A stretch of DNA of 64,000 nt from JAOUEA01 sp963821935 (GTDB lineage: Bacteria; Actinomycetota; UBA4738; HRBIN12): positions 1,178,001 to 1,242,000 of the forward strand of contig CAWGFM010000005.1 in the NCBI GenBank assembly GCA_963821935.1, written 5' to 3'. The translations under genes were made by a program, and so were the position numbers. Position 1 is the first letter of the stretch; the number at the start of each line of letters is the position of its first letter. Positions 1 through 8,946 of the stretch are shown here, one piece after another. Below the pieces are notes generated by a model, which searched no databases, was not told the DNA's origin, and saw nothing but the letters and a program-made list of their open reading frames with translations.

Positions 1-1
1 G

Positions 2-854
2 TTCTTCGGCGTGATCACCGAGATCATCCCGGTGTTCTCGCGCAAGCCGTTGTTCGGCTACACGGGCTTCGTGTTGGCGACGCTCACGATCGGTGCCTTA
101 TCGACGGGGGTGTGGGCCCACCACATGTTCACCACGGGCGTGGTCGACAATCCGTTCTTCGCCGCGATGACCTTCTTGATCGCGGTGCCCACGGGGGTCA
201 AGTTCTTCAACTGGGCGGGGTCGATGTGGAACGGGCGCGATCTGGCTGTCGGTCCCCATGCTCTTCTCGATCGGGTTCATGTTGAACTTCCTGATCGGCG
301 GTGTGACCGGCGTGATGGTTGCCTCGCCGCCCATCGACTACCAAGCCCAGGACACCTACTTCGTGGTGGCGCACTTCCACTACACGATGCTGGGGGGCTC
401 GGTGTTCGGGATCTTCGCCGCCATCTACTTCTGGTTCCCGAAGATGACGGGTGCGATGCTGCGCGAAGGGCTCGGGCGTGCCGTGTTCGCGTTGCTGTTC
501 GTAGGGTTCAACCTTACCTTCTGGCCCCAGTTCATCTTGGGCCTGCGCGGCATGCCGCGGCGATACGTGGACTATCCCGAAGGGATCGGCTACGACACCC
601 CCAACCTGGTCTCGACGATCGGGGCCTACGTGATGGCGGTCTCGGTCCTGGTGTTCCTGTGGGACGTGTGGGTTTCCCTGCGCCGCCGTCATCGAGCCGG
701 CGACGACCCGTGGGATGCCTACTCGCTGGAGTGGGCCACCACGTCGCCGCCCCCCGAGTACAACTTCGCCGAGTTGCCGCGCATCCGTTCCGAGCGACCG
801 ACCTACGATCTGCGCCATCCGGATCAGACTCCGTTGCGGGAGCGCGTGACGTGA
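2..854 (+). CDS. ctaD: Cytochrome c oxidase subunit I (C-terminal part, one frameshift)
   Basis: This is the C-terminal part of the haem-copper oxidase catalytic subunit, an integral membrane protein that reduces O2 in aerobic respiration; the 5' end lies outside the window. Visible signatures are the GTGVWAHHMF-like segment (WAHHMF, the CuB histidine pair), FNWAGSMW, and DTYFVVAHFHYTML, whose H-x-H supplies haem ligands, followed by several membrane segments. The reading frame changes near base 240: removing one G from AACGGGCGCGATCTGG joins the two halves into the expected family sequence, so I treat it as a sequencing insertion. The stop TGA overlaps the GTG of the next gene by 4 bases, as expected for a ctaD-ctaF operon. 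Confidence 0.93.
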
Positions 855-1235
855 GGATCGCGACCCGCTACCTGCAGATCCTGTTCGTGTTCGCCGTCGT
901 CGCCGGTGCCGTCTACTGGTTCGTCACGAAGGAAGCCGTGGGTGCGGTGTTGTTCGCTTCCTTCGCATGCTATGCCTGCGATCGTCGCGGTGTACGCGAT
1001 CCGGCACGGTGCCATGCGAGACCGCCGAAGCGAAGACGATCCTGAGGCCGATCCTCGATCACAGGCGGGTGAGGTGCTCGGCCCGTTCCCGGCCGAGACC
1101 GTCTGGCCCATCTTCCTGGTGCTGGGCTCGATCACGATCGGCGCCAGCCTGATCTACGGGCTCATCCTGTTGCCGGTGGGTGGCGCGCTGTTCGTGTGGT
1201 CGATCGTGGGCTTCACCCGGGAGAGCCGTGGCTGA
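851..1235 (+). CDS. ctaF: Cytochrome c oxidase subunit IV, actinobacterial type (one frameshift)
   Basis: Small membrane subunit that accompanies ctaD in actinobacterial aa3 oxidases. After correction it has about 127 residues with an N-terminal pair of membrane segments (LQILFVFAVVAGAVYWF and an AVLFASFACYA-like helix) and a C-terminal pair (WPIFLVLGSITIGASLIYG and LILLPVGGALFVW), separated by an acidic, arginine-rich loop. The frame shifts near base 970 (TGCTATGCC); deleting one base fuses both halves. Start is the GTG overlapping the ctaD stop. Subunit identity rests on position, size and topology rather than a sharp motif, so the symbol is likely but not certain. Confidence 0.75.
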
Positions 1236-2627
1236 GATCACTGGACCCTCGGACGTGTTGGTTGATCTTCGGGATCACCGGCGACCTCGCGAAGAAGATG
1301 ACCTTCGTCGCGCTCTACCGACTGGAGCGGCGCGGCCAGCTCTCGTGCCCGATCGTGGGCGTCGCGATCGACGTGCTGACCGACGACCAGCTGCGCGAGC
1401 ATGCGCGCTCGTCGATCGAGGCGGCGGGCGAGACCGTCGATGACACGGTCTTCGATCGGCTCGCGGCGCGCATGTCCTACGTGGCCGGGGACTATGCCGA
1501 CGCCCAGACGTACGGCACGCTCGCCGATCACCTGGGCACGGTCGAGCGTCCCACGTTCTACTTGGAGATCCCGCCATCGTTGTTCGCCCGCGTGGTGGAA
1601 GGTCTGCACGGCGCCGGGCTGACCCATGCGGCTCGCATCGTGATCGAGAAGCCGTTCGGTCACGACCTGGCGTCGGCCCGTGAGCTCAACGCCACGTTGC
1701 GAGGGCTGGTCGAAGAATCCCAGCTGTTCCGGATCGACCACTTCTCGGGCAAGGAACCCGTGATGGACATCATGTTCCTTCGGTTCACGAACGCGATCTT
1801 CGAACCGCTCTGGAACCGCCGATACGTGGAGGCGGTGCAGATCACGTTGGCCGAGGACTTCGGTGTCGAGGACCGGGGCTCGTTCTACGACCCGGTGGGC
1901 GCGCTGCGTGACGTCGTGCAGAACCACCTGCTCCAGGTGCTGGCTCTGGTCGCCATGGAGCCCCCCGCCGACGTCGACACCGAGACCCTGCGCAACAAGA
2001 AGCAGGAGGTCTTCCGCGCGATCCCCGACGCGGATCCCGCCCACTACGTGCGCGGTCAGTACGAGGGTTACCTGGACGTCGCCGGGCGTGGCGCCCGCAT
2101 CGCAGACGGAGACCTTCGCTGCGCTCACGCTCCACATCGAGAACTGGCGCTGGGCGGGTGTGCCGTTCTTCCTGCGGGCGGGCAAGGCCATGACGTCGAG
2201 CGTCACCGAGGTGCGCATCATCTTCCGTCGCGCGCCCATGTTCGGAGCCATGCGATCGCGCATGCACGTCGGACCCAACGAGTTGGTGATCCGCATCGAA
2301 CCCGCCCCGGGGGCAGCGCTCATGGTGCACGCGAAGAAGCCGGGCCAGCCTGCGGTGGACGACGTCATGCTGGACCTGCTGTTCAGTCAGCAGGAAGGCG
2401 AGATGCCCACGCCGTACGAACGGCTCCTGTTCGATGCGATGCGGGGCGAGGGACAGCTGTTCACGCGTGAGGACTCGGTGGAGGAAACCTGGCGCATCGT
2501 GGAGCGTCTGCTCGACTCGCCGCCGCCGGTGATCTCCTACCCGAAGGGCTCGATGGGCCCGGACGAAGCGGCCGCGCTGGTCGCTGGCTCCACCCCGTGG
2601 CAGCAACCCTGGCTCAGCGATCGTTGA
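1228..2627 (+). CDS. zwf: Glucose-6-phosphate 1-dehydrogenase, copy 1 (two frameshifts)
   Basis: NADP-dependent oxidation of glucose-6-phosphate to 6-phosphogluconolactone, first step of the oxidative pentose-phosphate pathway. Signatures are the coenzyme fold IFGITGDLAKKM at the N-terminus, VIEKPFGHDL, the substrate motif RIDHFSGKEPV (catalytic His and Lys kept; the usual YL is replaced by FS), and NHLLQVLALVAMEPP. The frame breaks near 1262 (extra T in GTTGATC) and near 2087 (extra C in GGGCGTGG); removing one base at each gives about 465 residues, a normal length. The GTG start at 1228 overlaps the end of ctaF. It heads a zwf-gnd-pgl run, and a second, clearly different zwf lies at 57.6-59.1 kb. 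Confidence 0.9.
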
Positions 2628-2640
2628 AGGAGCGGACACG

Positions 2641-3675
2641 ATGACGACGGACAACCCGATGCAGCTCGGCATGGTGGGCCTGGGACGGATGGGTGCCAAC
2701 CTGGTGCGCCGCTTGATGCGCGACGGCCACCGGTGTGTCGTCTACGACGTGAACCCCGATGCCGTCGCGACCCTGGCCGGTGAGGGCGCCACCGGCTCGG
2801 GGTCGCTGGCCGAGTTCGTGGCCACGCTGGAGCAACCCCGCGCCGTGTGGGTGATGGTGCCGGCCGGCGACATCACGAACGCCACGATCGATGAGCTCGG
2901 CACGCACCTGGAACCCGGTGACATCGTGATCGACGGCGGCAACACGTACTACCGCGACGACCTCCGGCACGCGGCGGCCCTGAAGGACAAGGGCATCCAC
3001 CACGTGGACTGCGGTACCAGCGGCGGGGTGTGGGGCTTGGACCGCGGGTTCTGCCTCATGATCGGCGCCGAGGACGAGGTGTTCACGCACCTGGAGCCCA
3101 TCTTCGCGTCCATCGCGCCCGGTGTGAGCGAGGCGCCGCGTTCACCCGGTCGCGAGGGCGAACCGTCCATGGCGGAGAAGGGCTACCTGCATTGCGGGCC
3201 CAACGGCGCCGGCCACTTCGTGAAGATGGTGCACAACGGCATCGAGTACGGGCTCATGGCGGCCTATGCCGAGGGGTTCAACATCCTCGAGAACGCCGAT
3301 GCGGGCTCGGTGGCGCGAACCGCCGACGCCGAAACCGCGCCCATGGAGCATCCGGAGTTCTACCGTTACGACATCGATGTCGCCGCCGTCGCCGAGGTGT
3401 GGCGTCGCGGCAGCGTGGTCGCCTCGTGGTTGCTCGATCTGTCGGCCATCGCGCTGCACGCCTCGCCCGGCCTCGATGGGTTCGAAGGCCGCGTGTCGGA
3501 CTCGGGGGAGGGCCGCTGGACCGCCATCGCCGCGATCGACGAGGGCGTCCCGGCGCCGGTGCTGACCTCGGCGCTGTACTCGCGATTCGCCTCTCGGGAT
3601 CTGGACCTGTTCGCCAACAAGGTGCTGTCCGCCATGCGCAAGGAGTTCGGCGGCCACGACGAGAAGGCCACGTGA
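2641..3675 (+). CDS. gnd: 6-phosphogluconate dehydrogenase, decarboxylating, short form
   Basis: Oxidatively decarboxylates 6-phosphogluconate to ribulose-5-phosphate. The N-terminus carries the Rossmann motif MVGLGRMGANL; VIDGGNTYY and GPNGAGHFVKMVHNGIEYG contain the substrate-binding and catalytic Lys and Asn. At 344 residues it belongs to the short GndA/YqeC-type branch, not the 470-residue dimeric form. It follows zwf after 13 bases with a GGAG Shine-Dalgarno sequence in GAAGGAGCGG, and its stop overlaps the pgl start, so the three genes are almost certainly translated from one message. Confidence 0.95.
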   Translation: MTTDNPMQLGMVGLGRMGANLVRRLMRDGHRCVVYDVNPDAVATLAGEGATGSGSLAEFVATLEQPRAVWVMVPAGDITNATIDELGTHLEPGDIVIDGGNTYYRDDLRHAAALKDKGIHHVDCGTSGGVWGLDRGFCLMIGAEDEVFTHLEPIFASIAPGVSEAPRSPGREGEPSMAEKGYLHCGPNGAGHFVKMVHNGIEYGLMAAYAEGFNILENADAGSVARTADAETAPMEHPEFYRYDIDVAAVAEVWRRGSVVASWLLDLSAIALHASPGLDGFEGRVSDSGEGRWTAIAAIDEGVPAPVLTSALYSRFASRDLDLFANKVLSAMRKEFGGHDEKAT

Positions 3676-4349
3676 CGCTGTCCGTCGAGGTCTTCCCCGA
3701 TGGTGCCGCCGCGGCGACGCACGCCGCCATCGACGTTGCCGCGTTCGCGCGGGAGACGATCGAGGCCGCCGGGCGATGCACGCTCGCGATCAGCGGCGGC
3801 CACACGCCGTTGGCGATGTTCTCGGCTTTCCGAGATCTCGATGTGCCGTGGGAAGCCGTCGAGATCTTCCAGGTGGACGAGCGCATCGCGCCGGCTGGCG
3901 ATCCGGATCGCAACCTCACCCACGCGATCGCGAGCCTGCCGCCGCTCGCCGTGGGACAGCTCCACCCGATGCCGGTGAACGACGACGATCTGGACGAGGC
4001 GGCGAGGCGCTATGCCGCGTCGCTGCCGGAGCGCTTCGACCTGGTGCATCTGGGGCTCGGCCCCGACGGACACACCGCCTCGCTGGTGCCGAACGATCCG
4101 GTGCTCGACGTCGTGGATCGCGACGTCGCGTTGACGGGCGACTACCAGGGGCGTCGCCGGATGACGCTGACCTACCCCGTGCTCGACCGGGCGTCGCGGA
4201 TCCTGTGGCTGGTCACCGGCGACGACAAGGTCGACGCACTGCGTCGTACGCGAGCAGGCGATGCGTCGATCCCCGCCGGGCGTGTCTCGACCGCCGATCA
4301 GCGTGTGTTCTGTGACCGAGCCGCGACGGGGGGCGGCACCGTCAGCTGA
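3672..4349 (+). CDS. pgl: 6-phosphogluconolactonase
   Basis: Hydrolyses 6-phosphoglucono-delta-lactone, bridging zwf and gnd. The 225-residue protein has the NagB/SOL fold signatures LAISGGHTPL near the N-terminus, FQVDERIAP (the VDER motif), and LGLGPDGHTASLVP, which is the classical phosphogluconolactonase block. The GTG start at 3672 overlaps the gnd stop by 4 bases, which settles the start. The 3' end overlaps the convergent rpiA gene by 8 bases. Confidence 0.94.
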   Translation: MTLSVEVFPDGAAAATHAAIDVAAFARETIEAAGRCTLAISGGHTPLAMFSAFRDLDVPWEAVEIFQVDERIAPAGDPDRNLTHAIASLPPLAVGQLHPMPVNDDDLDEAARRYAASLPERFDLVHLGLGPDGHTASLVPNDPVLDVVDRDVALTGDYQGRRRMTLTYPVLDRASRILWLVTGDDKVDALRRTRAGDASIPAGRVSTADQRVFCDRAATGGGTVS

Positions 4350-5016
4350 CCAAGCGAACGTCCACCTGATCGCCGCGTCCGATCAGCACCTCCGTCGTCA
4401 TCGACGGCGGGAACAGCCCGTGGGCGACGACCCCCGGCAACGCGTCCAGCCGGGCGGCCAGGGCTGCGGGGTCGCGCACGTCGGCGTGGAGGTCGGCGAT
4501 GACGCCACCATCGGGGCTCCTGGGCACGTCGCGAAGCGTCACGTCGCCATCGGTGCGCAGATCCAGCAGCGTGGCGGCGAGCCCGAAGTCCATCAACTCC
4601 AGCGGTACGGGTCCGTCGACGTGCTCGACCAGCTTCGCGGAGTCCACGATGACCACGAACCGATCCGCCGCTGTGGCGACGCGCTTCTCGCGGGTATGGG
4701 CTGCACCGCCACCCTTGACGACCCAGCCCGAGTCGTCGACCTGGTCGGCTCCGTCGATCGCCATGTCCAGATGGTCGAGGCTGCCGGCACCATCGAACGG
4801 CTCCACGTGGAGTCCCACCTCGCGGGCGTGGTCATGGGTAGCGACCGACGTCGCCACGCAGCGAAGGTCGAGACCGCGTGCCGCCAACGCCGGCAGCAGG
4901 AACGCGACGGTCGATCCCGTACCCAGGCCTACGCGCATACCGTCCTCGACCATGGTGGCCGAGCGCTCCGCCGCGATGCGCTTCTCGCGGTCGACGTCGG
5001 GTCCAGGTGCTCCCAC
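4342..5016 (-). CDS. rpiA: Ribose-5-phosphate isomerase A
   Basis: Interconverts ribulose-5-phosphate and ribose-5-phosphate in the cytoplasm. The 224-residue sequence has the RpiA hallmarks VGLGTGSTV (phosphate binding), DMAIDGADQVD, KGGGAAHTREK with the catalytic Glu/Lys region, and FVVIVDSAKLV. It faces zwf-gnd-pgl and overlaps the end of pgl by 8 bases, so the oxidative branch and its isomerase are neighbours but transcribed convergently. Confidence 0.95.
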   Translation of the reverse strand: MGAPGPDVDREKRIAAERSATMVEDGMRVGLGTGSTVAFLLPALAARGLDLRCVATSVATHDHAREVGLHVEPFDGAGSLDHLDMAIDGADQVDDSGWVVKGGGAAHTREKRVATAADRFVVIVDSAKLVEHVDGPVPLELMDFGLAATLLDLRTDGDVTLRDVPRSPDGGVIADLHADVRDPAALAARLDALPGVVAHGLFPPSMTTEVLIGRGDQVDVRLVS

Positions 5017-5062
5017 GCCGCGGGACGCTACCAGGCCAACACGGCCCGATCCGGCAGTGCTC

Positions 5063-7690
5063 TTACGGAGCCCCGACGCATCCGCCGGTCGCCCATCCCA
5101 CCGTGCGGTCGAACAGGTCCCACCCCGCAGGGGTGTAGCGACTGATCGCCGTGCCGTACAGGGGGAAGGCCACCCGGCATCCCGGCGCTGGCGTGCCGTT
5201 GACCCGGAGGTCGCCCGTCGAGAACGTGAACAGCGTCGCTCGGTTGTTGGTCCTGCCCACGATGTCGGCCGTCGCCGGGGGCCGACCCCACGGCAGCGAG
5301 TTGTTCGCCGTCATGATGGTGATCGTCTGCGCTCCCGCCGGTGCCAACGGGTGAGCGATGTTGGCGATGTTGACCGTCCGGAAACCGTTCAGGGTGCCGA
5401 AGTCGGTCCCTTGCACCTTGGGGGTCATCTGCATGTTGTCGTACAGAGCCGGCTTCCAGATCATCACGGGCACCGACACCTGGCTGAACCTGTTGGCGAC
5501 CGTGCCGCTGTCGACCGTGGAGGAGACCAGCACGATGCTCTTGTCGATGGCGGCGGCGGCATCGGCGACGGCGTCATCCATGATCGTCACCGTGTACCCG
5601 AGTCCCTGGAGCCGCGAGATGACGTTCTGATCGGTGCCCAACGACGCGGGGTTCCCCGTCACGAACAGCGCCGAGGACGCGCCTCCCGATGCGGTGAACG
5701 ACGCCGTGTAGGTGGTGTCGGCGACCGGCGTGCTGATCGTGTGCAGCCTGGCTCCGGCATCGGACCACGCCTGGAACGCGTAGGTGCTGCCGCCCATCAC
5801 CTGAGGACTGAGGGCCTCGATGCGCCGGTCGATGCCCTCCACGCTGGTGACCGTGATCGGCGTGTCGACCGGTTGATCGTCGAGGTTGACCTGCAATCCC
5901 CCGGGCGCGGTGTCGAGGGTGATCTGCGACGTCCTCGGCTGGATGTCGCGCGTCACCTCGTGGGTCGCGCCCGCGCTGTCCGTGACGGTGAGGTGGATCC
6001 GGTAGAAGACGTCGGGCTCGACCTCGTTGTCCGTGGGGATCGTGAAGATCCCGTTCGTGGCTCCCGAGACCGGTTCGATGAACGGGTGGGTGTGTGCGTT
6101 GGGCGTTCCTTCCGCGTGGTGGTGGAACACGACCTCCCACGTGTAGGCCGATGCGGGCAGATCGCCGTTCTCGGGGTCCGTCCCCGTCCCGCTGAAGGAC
6201 ACCTGCGTGCCGGCGCGGTACGTGTCGCCCTGGGCCGGCGTCACGATCGTGGCGGTCGGCCGTTGGTTGTTCGACACGGTCAACGTCGCGCTGTTGCTCG
6301 TGACCGTGCCGGATGCGTTGCTCACGTTCACCCTGAAGGTCGAACCGGAATCACCGGCTTGGGCGTTGGTCAGCGTGTAGGTGGACGACGTCGCGCCCGC
6401 GATGTTCACGCCGTTGCGCTGCCACTGGAAACTGATGGGCGGCGCGCCCGAGGCCGAGACAGAGAATGTTGCGTCGGCTCCCACCGCGACGGTCTGGCTC
6501 GAGGGTTGCTGGGTGATGCTGAGCGGCACCGAGCCCTGGTAGTCGACGCGGAACAACCCGCCTCCGACCACCCCGTTGACGCTGCGCTCGATGTAGTAGA
6601 TGGCCCCGGAGTTCGGGTCGACCTTCAGATCGACCGCCTGCTCCAGGCCACCCAAGATGGGATAGATCGCGTTGCCGTGCGCGAAGTCGATGGCCTTCAC
6701 CCAGCCCTGGCAGTGGTCGGGGAAGATGAACGTCCCCACGAACTGAGCGGGCAGTTGCGCCACGTTGGGGTTGTAGAAGTCTCCCCCCATGACGGCGCAT
6801 CCGCTGGGGTTGCCGGTGTTGTGGTTGTAGGCGAAGACCGGGTTGGTGAACCCGGCACCTCCGCCTGGACCCTCGTACGTGGGCCAGCCGTAGTTGGCCC
6901 CCATCGCACCTTCGTTGATTTCCTCCCACGAGCTGGATCCGACGTCACCGATGAACATCCGCCCTGTCCCGGGCTGGAAAGTGAACTTGAACGGGTTCCG
7001 CAGGCCTCGGGCCCAGATCGCCCGGTTCTTGAGGGTCGTCTGGTTGTAGAAGGGGTTGGTGGTGGGGATCGTGCCGTCTCGATTGAACCGGAGCATCTTG
7101 CCCCAGGTGGTGTTGAGGTTCTGGGCGTTGGCTCCCAGGAGTCGGTCACCGGTGGAGAGGTAGATCCGTCCGTCCGGCCCGATGTTGACGTCGCCGCCGT
7201 AGTGCATCTGCTTGTCGGCCAGGTCTTCGCCGTCGAACAGGACCAGTTCGCTCGCCAGGCTGGCGGTGTTGCCCACCGCCGTGAAGCGACTGAGCCGGTT
7301 GTGGGGGATGCCCCCCGCGTTGGTCGAGTAGGTGACGTAGAAGTAGCCGTTCGAAAGGAAGCCGGGGTCGAAGGCGATCCCCATGAGTCCACGGCTGCCG
7401 CCGGTGATGACGGGGATCGTGATGAGCGGGTTGGGGAGCAGGACATCGTTCTGCACGATGCGAACCGTTCCCCGGTTCTGCTCGATCAGATACAACCGTC
7501 CGTCAGGTCCGAACTTGATCGAGTGAGGCGCCCTGATGTCGGGTGAGCTCGCGATCCTTCGTTCCACGAAGCCGGGCTCGAGCACAGCGGCACCCGATGC
7601 AACGGTGCTGTTCACTGCGGTGAGCAGCGACGCTCCCACGACCAGGAGCGCGAACAGGGCAGAGGGCTTCCGAACTCGTCGATCCGTCAT
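5063..7690 (-). CDS. Secreted PQQ-dependent sugar dehydrogenase-like protein with Ig-like modules
   Basis: An 875-residue exported protein. A signal peptide (SALFALLVVGASLLTAVNST) is followed by a six-bladed glucose/sorbosone dehydrogenase-type propeller at about residues 40-390, with APHSIKFGPDGRLYLIE, MHYGGDVNIGPDGRIY, WARGLRNPFKF and IGDVGSSSWEEIN blocks typical of soluble PQQ aldose dehydrogenases. An Ig-like domain (about 395-475, SFQWQRNGVNIAGATSSTYT), a PKD/cadherin-like region (480-590) and a C-terminal domain starting ALFVTGNPASLG (about 670-875) follow. The last resembles an extracellular domain of unknown role often appended to such proteins. Substrate cannot be told from sequence. 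Its promoter must lie in the 136-base gap before the small peptide gene. Confidence 0.85.
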   Translation of the reverse strand: MTDRRVRKPSALFALLVVGASLLTAVNSTVASGAAVLEPGFVERRIASSPDIRAPHSIKFGPDGRLYLIEQNRGTVRIVQNDVLLPNPLITIPVITGGSRGLMGIAFDPGFLSNGYFYVTYSTNAGGIPHNRLSRFTAVGNTASLASELVLFDGEDLADKQMHYGGDVNIGPDGRIYLSTGDRLLGANAQNLNTTWGKMLRFNRDGTIPTTNPFYNQTTLKNRAIWARGLRNPFKFTFQPGTGRMFIGDVGSSSWEEINEGAMGANYGWPTYEGPGGGAGFTNPVFAYNHNTGNPSGCAVMGGDFYNPNVAQLPAQFVGTFIFPDHCQGWVKAIDFAHGNAIYPILGGLEQAVDLKVDPNSGAIYYIERSVNGVVGGGLFRVDYQGSVPLSITQQPSSQTVAVGADATFSVSASGAPPISFQWQRNGVNIAGATSSTYTLTNAQAGDSGSTFRVNVSNASGTVTSNSATLTVSNNQRPTATIVTPAQGDTYRAGTQVSFSGTGTDPENGDLPASAYTWEVVFHHHAEGTPNAHTHPFIEPVSGATNGIFTIPTDNEVEPDVFYRIHLTVTDSAGATHEVTRDIQPRTSQITLDTAPGGLQVNLDDQPVDTPITVTSVEGIDRRIEALSPQVMGGSTYAFQAWSDAGARLHTISTPVADTTYTASFTASGGASSALFVTGNPASLGTDQNVISRLQGLGYTVTIMDDAVADAAAAIDKSIVLVSSTVDSGTVANRFSQVSVPVMIWKPALYDNMQMTPKVQGTDFGTLNGFRTVNIANIAHPLAPAGAQTITIMTANNSLPWGRPPATADIVGRTNNRATLFTFSTGDLRVNGTPAPGCRVAFPLYGTAISRYTPAGWDLFDRTVGWATGGCVGAP

Positions 7691-7826
7691 TGATTACCTC
7701 TCGATCGGGACAGAACCGGGGGGTTCCCTTCGGGCGATACTAGCCGAAGGCGGACGACAAAGGGACCCCTCAGGGGGTGTTTATGGCCGATGCGATCAGG
7801 AAAGAGCTGCAGAAGGAGGAAATCAC

Positions 7827-7919
7827 ATGCTTGCAGCTCTGAACATGGGTCTCATCGGCACGATCATCGTGGTAGCGCTCGTGATCGCCGTCGTGCTCTT
7901 CTTCATGCGGCGCGCCTGA
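7827..7919 (+). CDS. 30-residue single-span membrane peptide
   Basis: A very short gene with an excellent ribosome-binding site: AGAAGGAGGA ends 6 bases before ATG. The product has two parts: a short polar start (MLAALNMG) and one hydrophobic helix of about 18 residues (IGTIIVVALVIAVVLFFM), ending in the positively charged RRA, so it should sit in the membrane with its C-terminus inside. No family assignment is possible at this length. It is separated from both neighbours by gaps that could hold a promoter. The near-perfect Shine-Dalgarno spacing and strong helix make it more credible than chance. Confidence 0.6.
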   Translation: MLAALNMGLIGTIIVVALVIAVVLFFMRRA

Positions 7920-7953
7920 CGCGCTCCCGGGCGCTCCCGGGGTCGCTTCTCGC

Positions 7954-7959
7954 TAGACT
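7954..7959 (+). promoter_or_regulatory. Putative -10 box TAGACT upstream of the metallophosphoesterase gene
   Basis: CGCTAGACTC at 7951-7960; identical TAGACT boxes precede two tRNA genes, the aldo/keto reductase and lysC in this window. The predicted transcript would have a leader of about 30-35 bases, with GGAGG before the GTG start. No good -35 is seen. Confidence 0.5.
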
Positions 7960-7998
7960 CTTCCAGGAACGACGGCCGGGTGTTACGGAGGCTCTCCG

Positions 7999-8925
7999 GT
8001 GAAGGGTCGAGTGTGGGTGGCGGTGCCGATCGTGTTGGTGTTGGCGATCGCCGGCACTGCACTGGCGTTGTCCGGAGGCGAGGAACCATCGAACGTCACA
8101 CCTGTCGACGGGGTCCTGCCCAGCGTGGCAGCGGCCCCTCAACGCGCCTTGCTCGTGACCGCCGCCGGAGACATCTGCGGGCTCAAGCCAGCAACCTGTA
8201 GTCCGACGGCCGATCTGATCAAGACGATCGACCCGGATATCGCGTTGACGTTGGGTGACAACCAATACGGCGAGGGTACGTTGGCGCAGTATCTGTCCGG
8301 GTACGACGGTGCGTGGGGCGCATTCAAGGACATCACGTATCCGGTCGCGGGGAACCACGAATGGAAGACACCTGCCGCCCAGGGCTACCTCGACTATTTC
8401 GGAACCCAGGACTATTGGTACACGCGAACCTTCGGTGATTGGCGCTTCTACGCGCTCGATGGGACGTGCGATGCCAACGGCGGGTGTGGCCCAGGAGCTC
8501 CCCAGTACGAGTGGCTCCAGGAACAGCTCGCCACTCATACGGATCGATGCATCCTGGCCTACTGGCATCAGCCGCGCTTCTCGTCCGGTACGAAGCATGG
8601 TTCCGACGAAGATGTCGCCCCCCTCTGGCAGCTCTTGGATGCGGCGGGCGCCGATCTGGTGTTGAACGGGCACGAGCACAACTACGAGCGGTTCTCTGCA
8701 CAGGATGTGCAAGGCGTCAGCACACCGGAGGGGATGGTCGAGATCGTGGCCGGCACGGGCGGCAACGGTGAAGGCTCGTATCCGTTCGGCGACGCGGCCG
8801 CCAACTCGCAGGTCAGGTTGAACGGACTCGGTGTGGTGGAGCTCCAGCTGTGGGCCGACGGCTGGGTGGAACGCTTCCTGCGCCCCGGCGGCGAAGTCGT
8901 GGATCAAGCATCTGGAGCGTGCTGA
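7999..8925 (+). CDS. Exported calcineurin-like metallophosphoesterase
   Basis: A 308-residue phosphoesterase with an N-terminal signal/anchor segment (VWVAVPIVLVLAIAGTALAL). The dinuclear-metal motifs appear in order: TAAGDICG (D), LTLGDNQYG (GDxxY), VAGNHEW (GNHE), YWHQPRF and LNGHEHNYER (GHxH). This set is typical of the purple acid phosphatase-like, iron/zinc-dependent group of secreted enzymes. Cysteines flank the first loop (CGLKPATC) and the middle (CDANGGC), suggesting disulphides in the extracytoplasmic space. The GTG start is placed by an ACGGAGG sequence 8 bases upstream. Substrate (phosphomonoester or nucleotide) is unknown. Confidence 0.88.
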   Translation: MKGRVWVAVPIVLVLAIAGTALALSGGEEPSNVTPVDGVLPSVAAAPQRALLVTAAGDICGLKPATCSPTADLIKTIDPDIALTLGDNQYGEGTLAQYLSGYDGAWGAFKDITYPVAGNHEWKTPAAQGYLDYFGTQDYWYTRTFGDWRFYALDGTCDANGGCGPGAPQYEWLQEQLATHTDRCILAYWHQPRFSSGTKHGSDEDVAPLWQLLDAAGADLVLNGHEHNYERFSAQDVQGVSTPEGMVEIVAGTGGNGEGSYPFGDAAANSQVRLNGLGVVELQLWADGWVERFLRPGGEVVDQASGAC

Positions 8926-8946
8926 CGGTTCGGGGCCTGTTCTCCT

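Noticed and set aside
1..2627. ctaD, ctaF and zwf copy 1 as pseudogenes
   Set aside because: All frame breaks are single-base insertions, the rest of each protein is well conserved, and the same error type occurs elsewhere.
4499..7546. Open reading frame of about 1,015 codons on the plus strand
   Set aside because: It lies antisense to the secreted sugar-dehydrogenase-like gene, which has clear domains; the antisense product is arginine/glycine-rich and has no family features.
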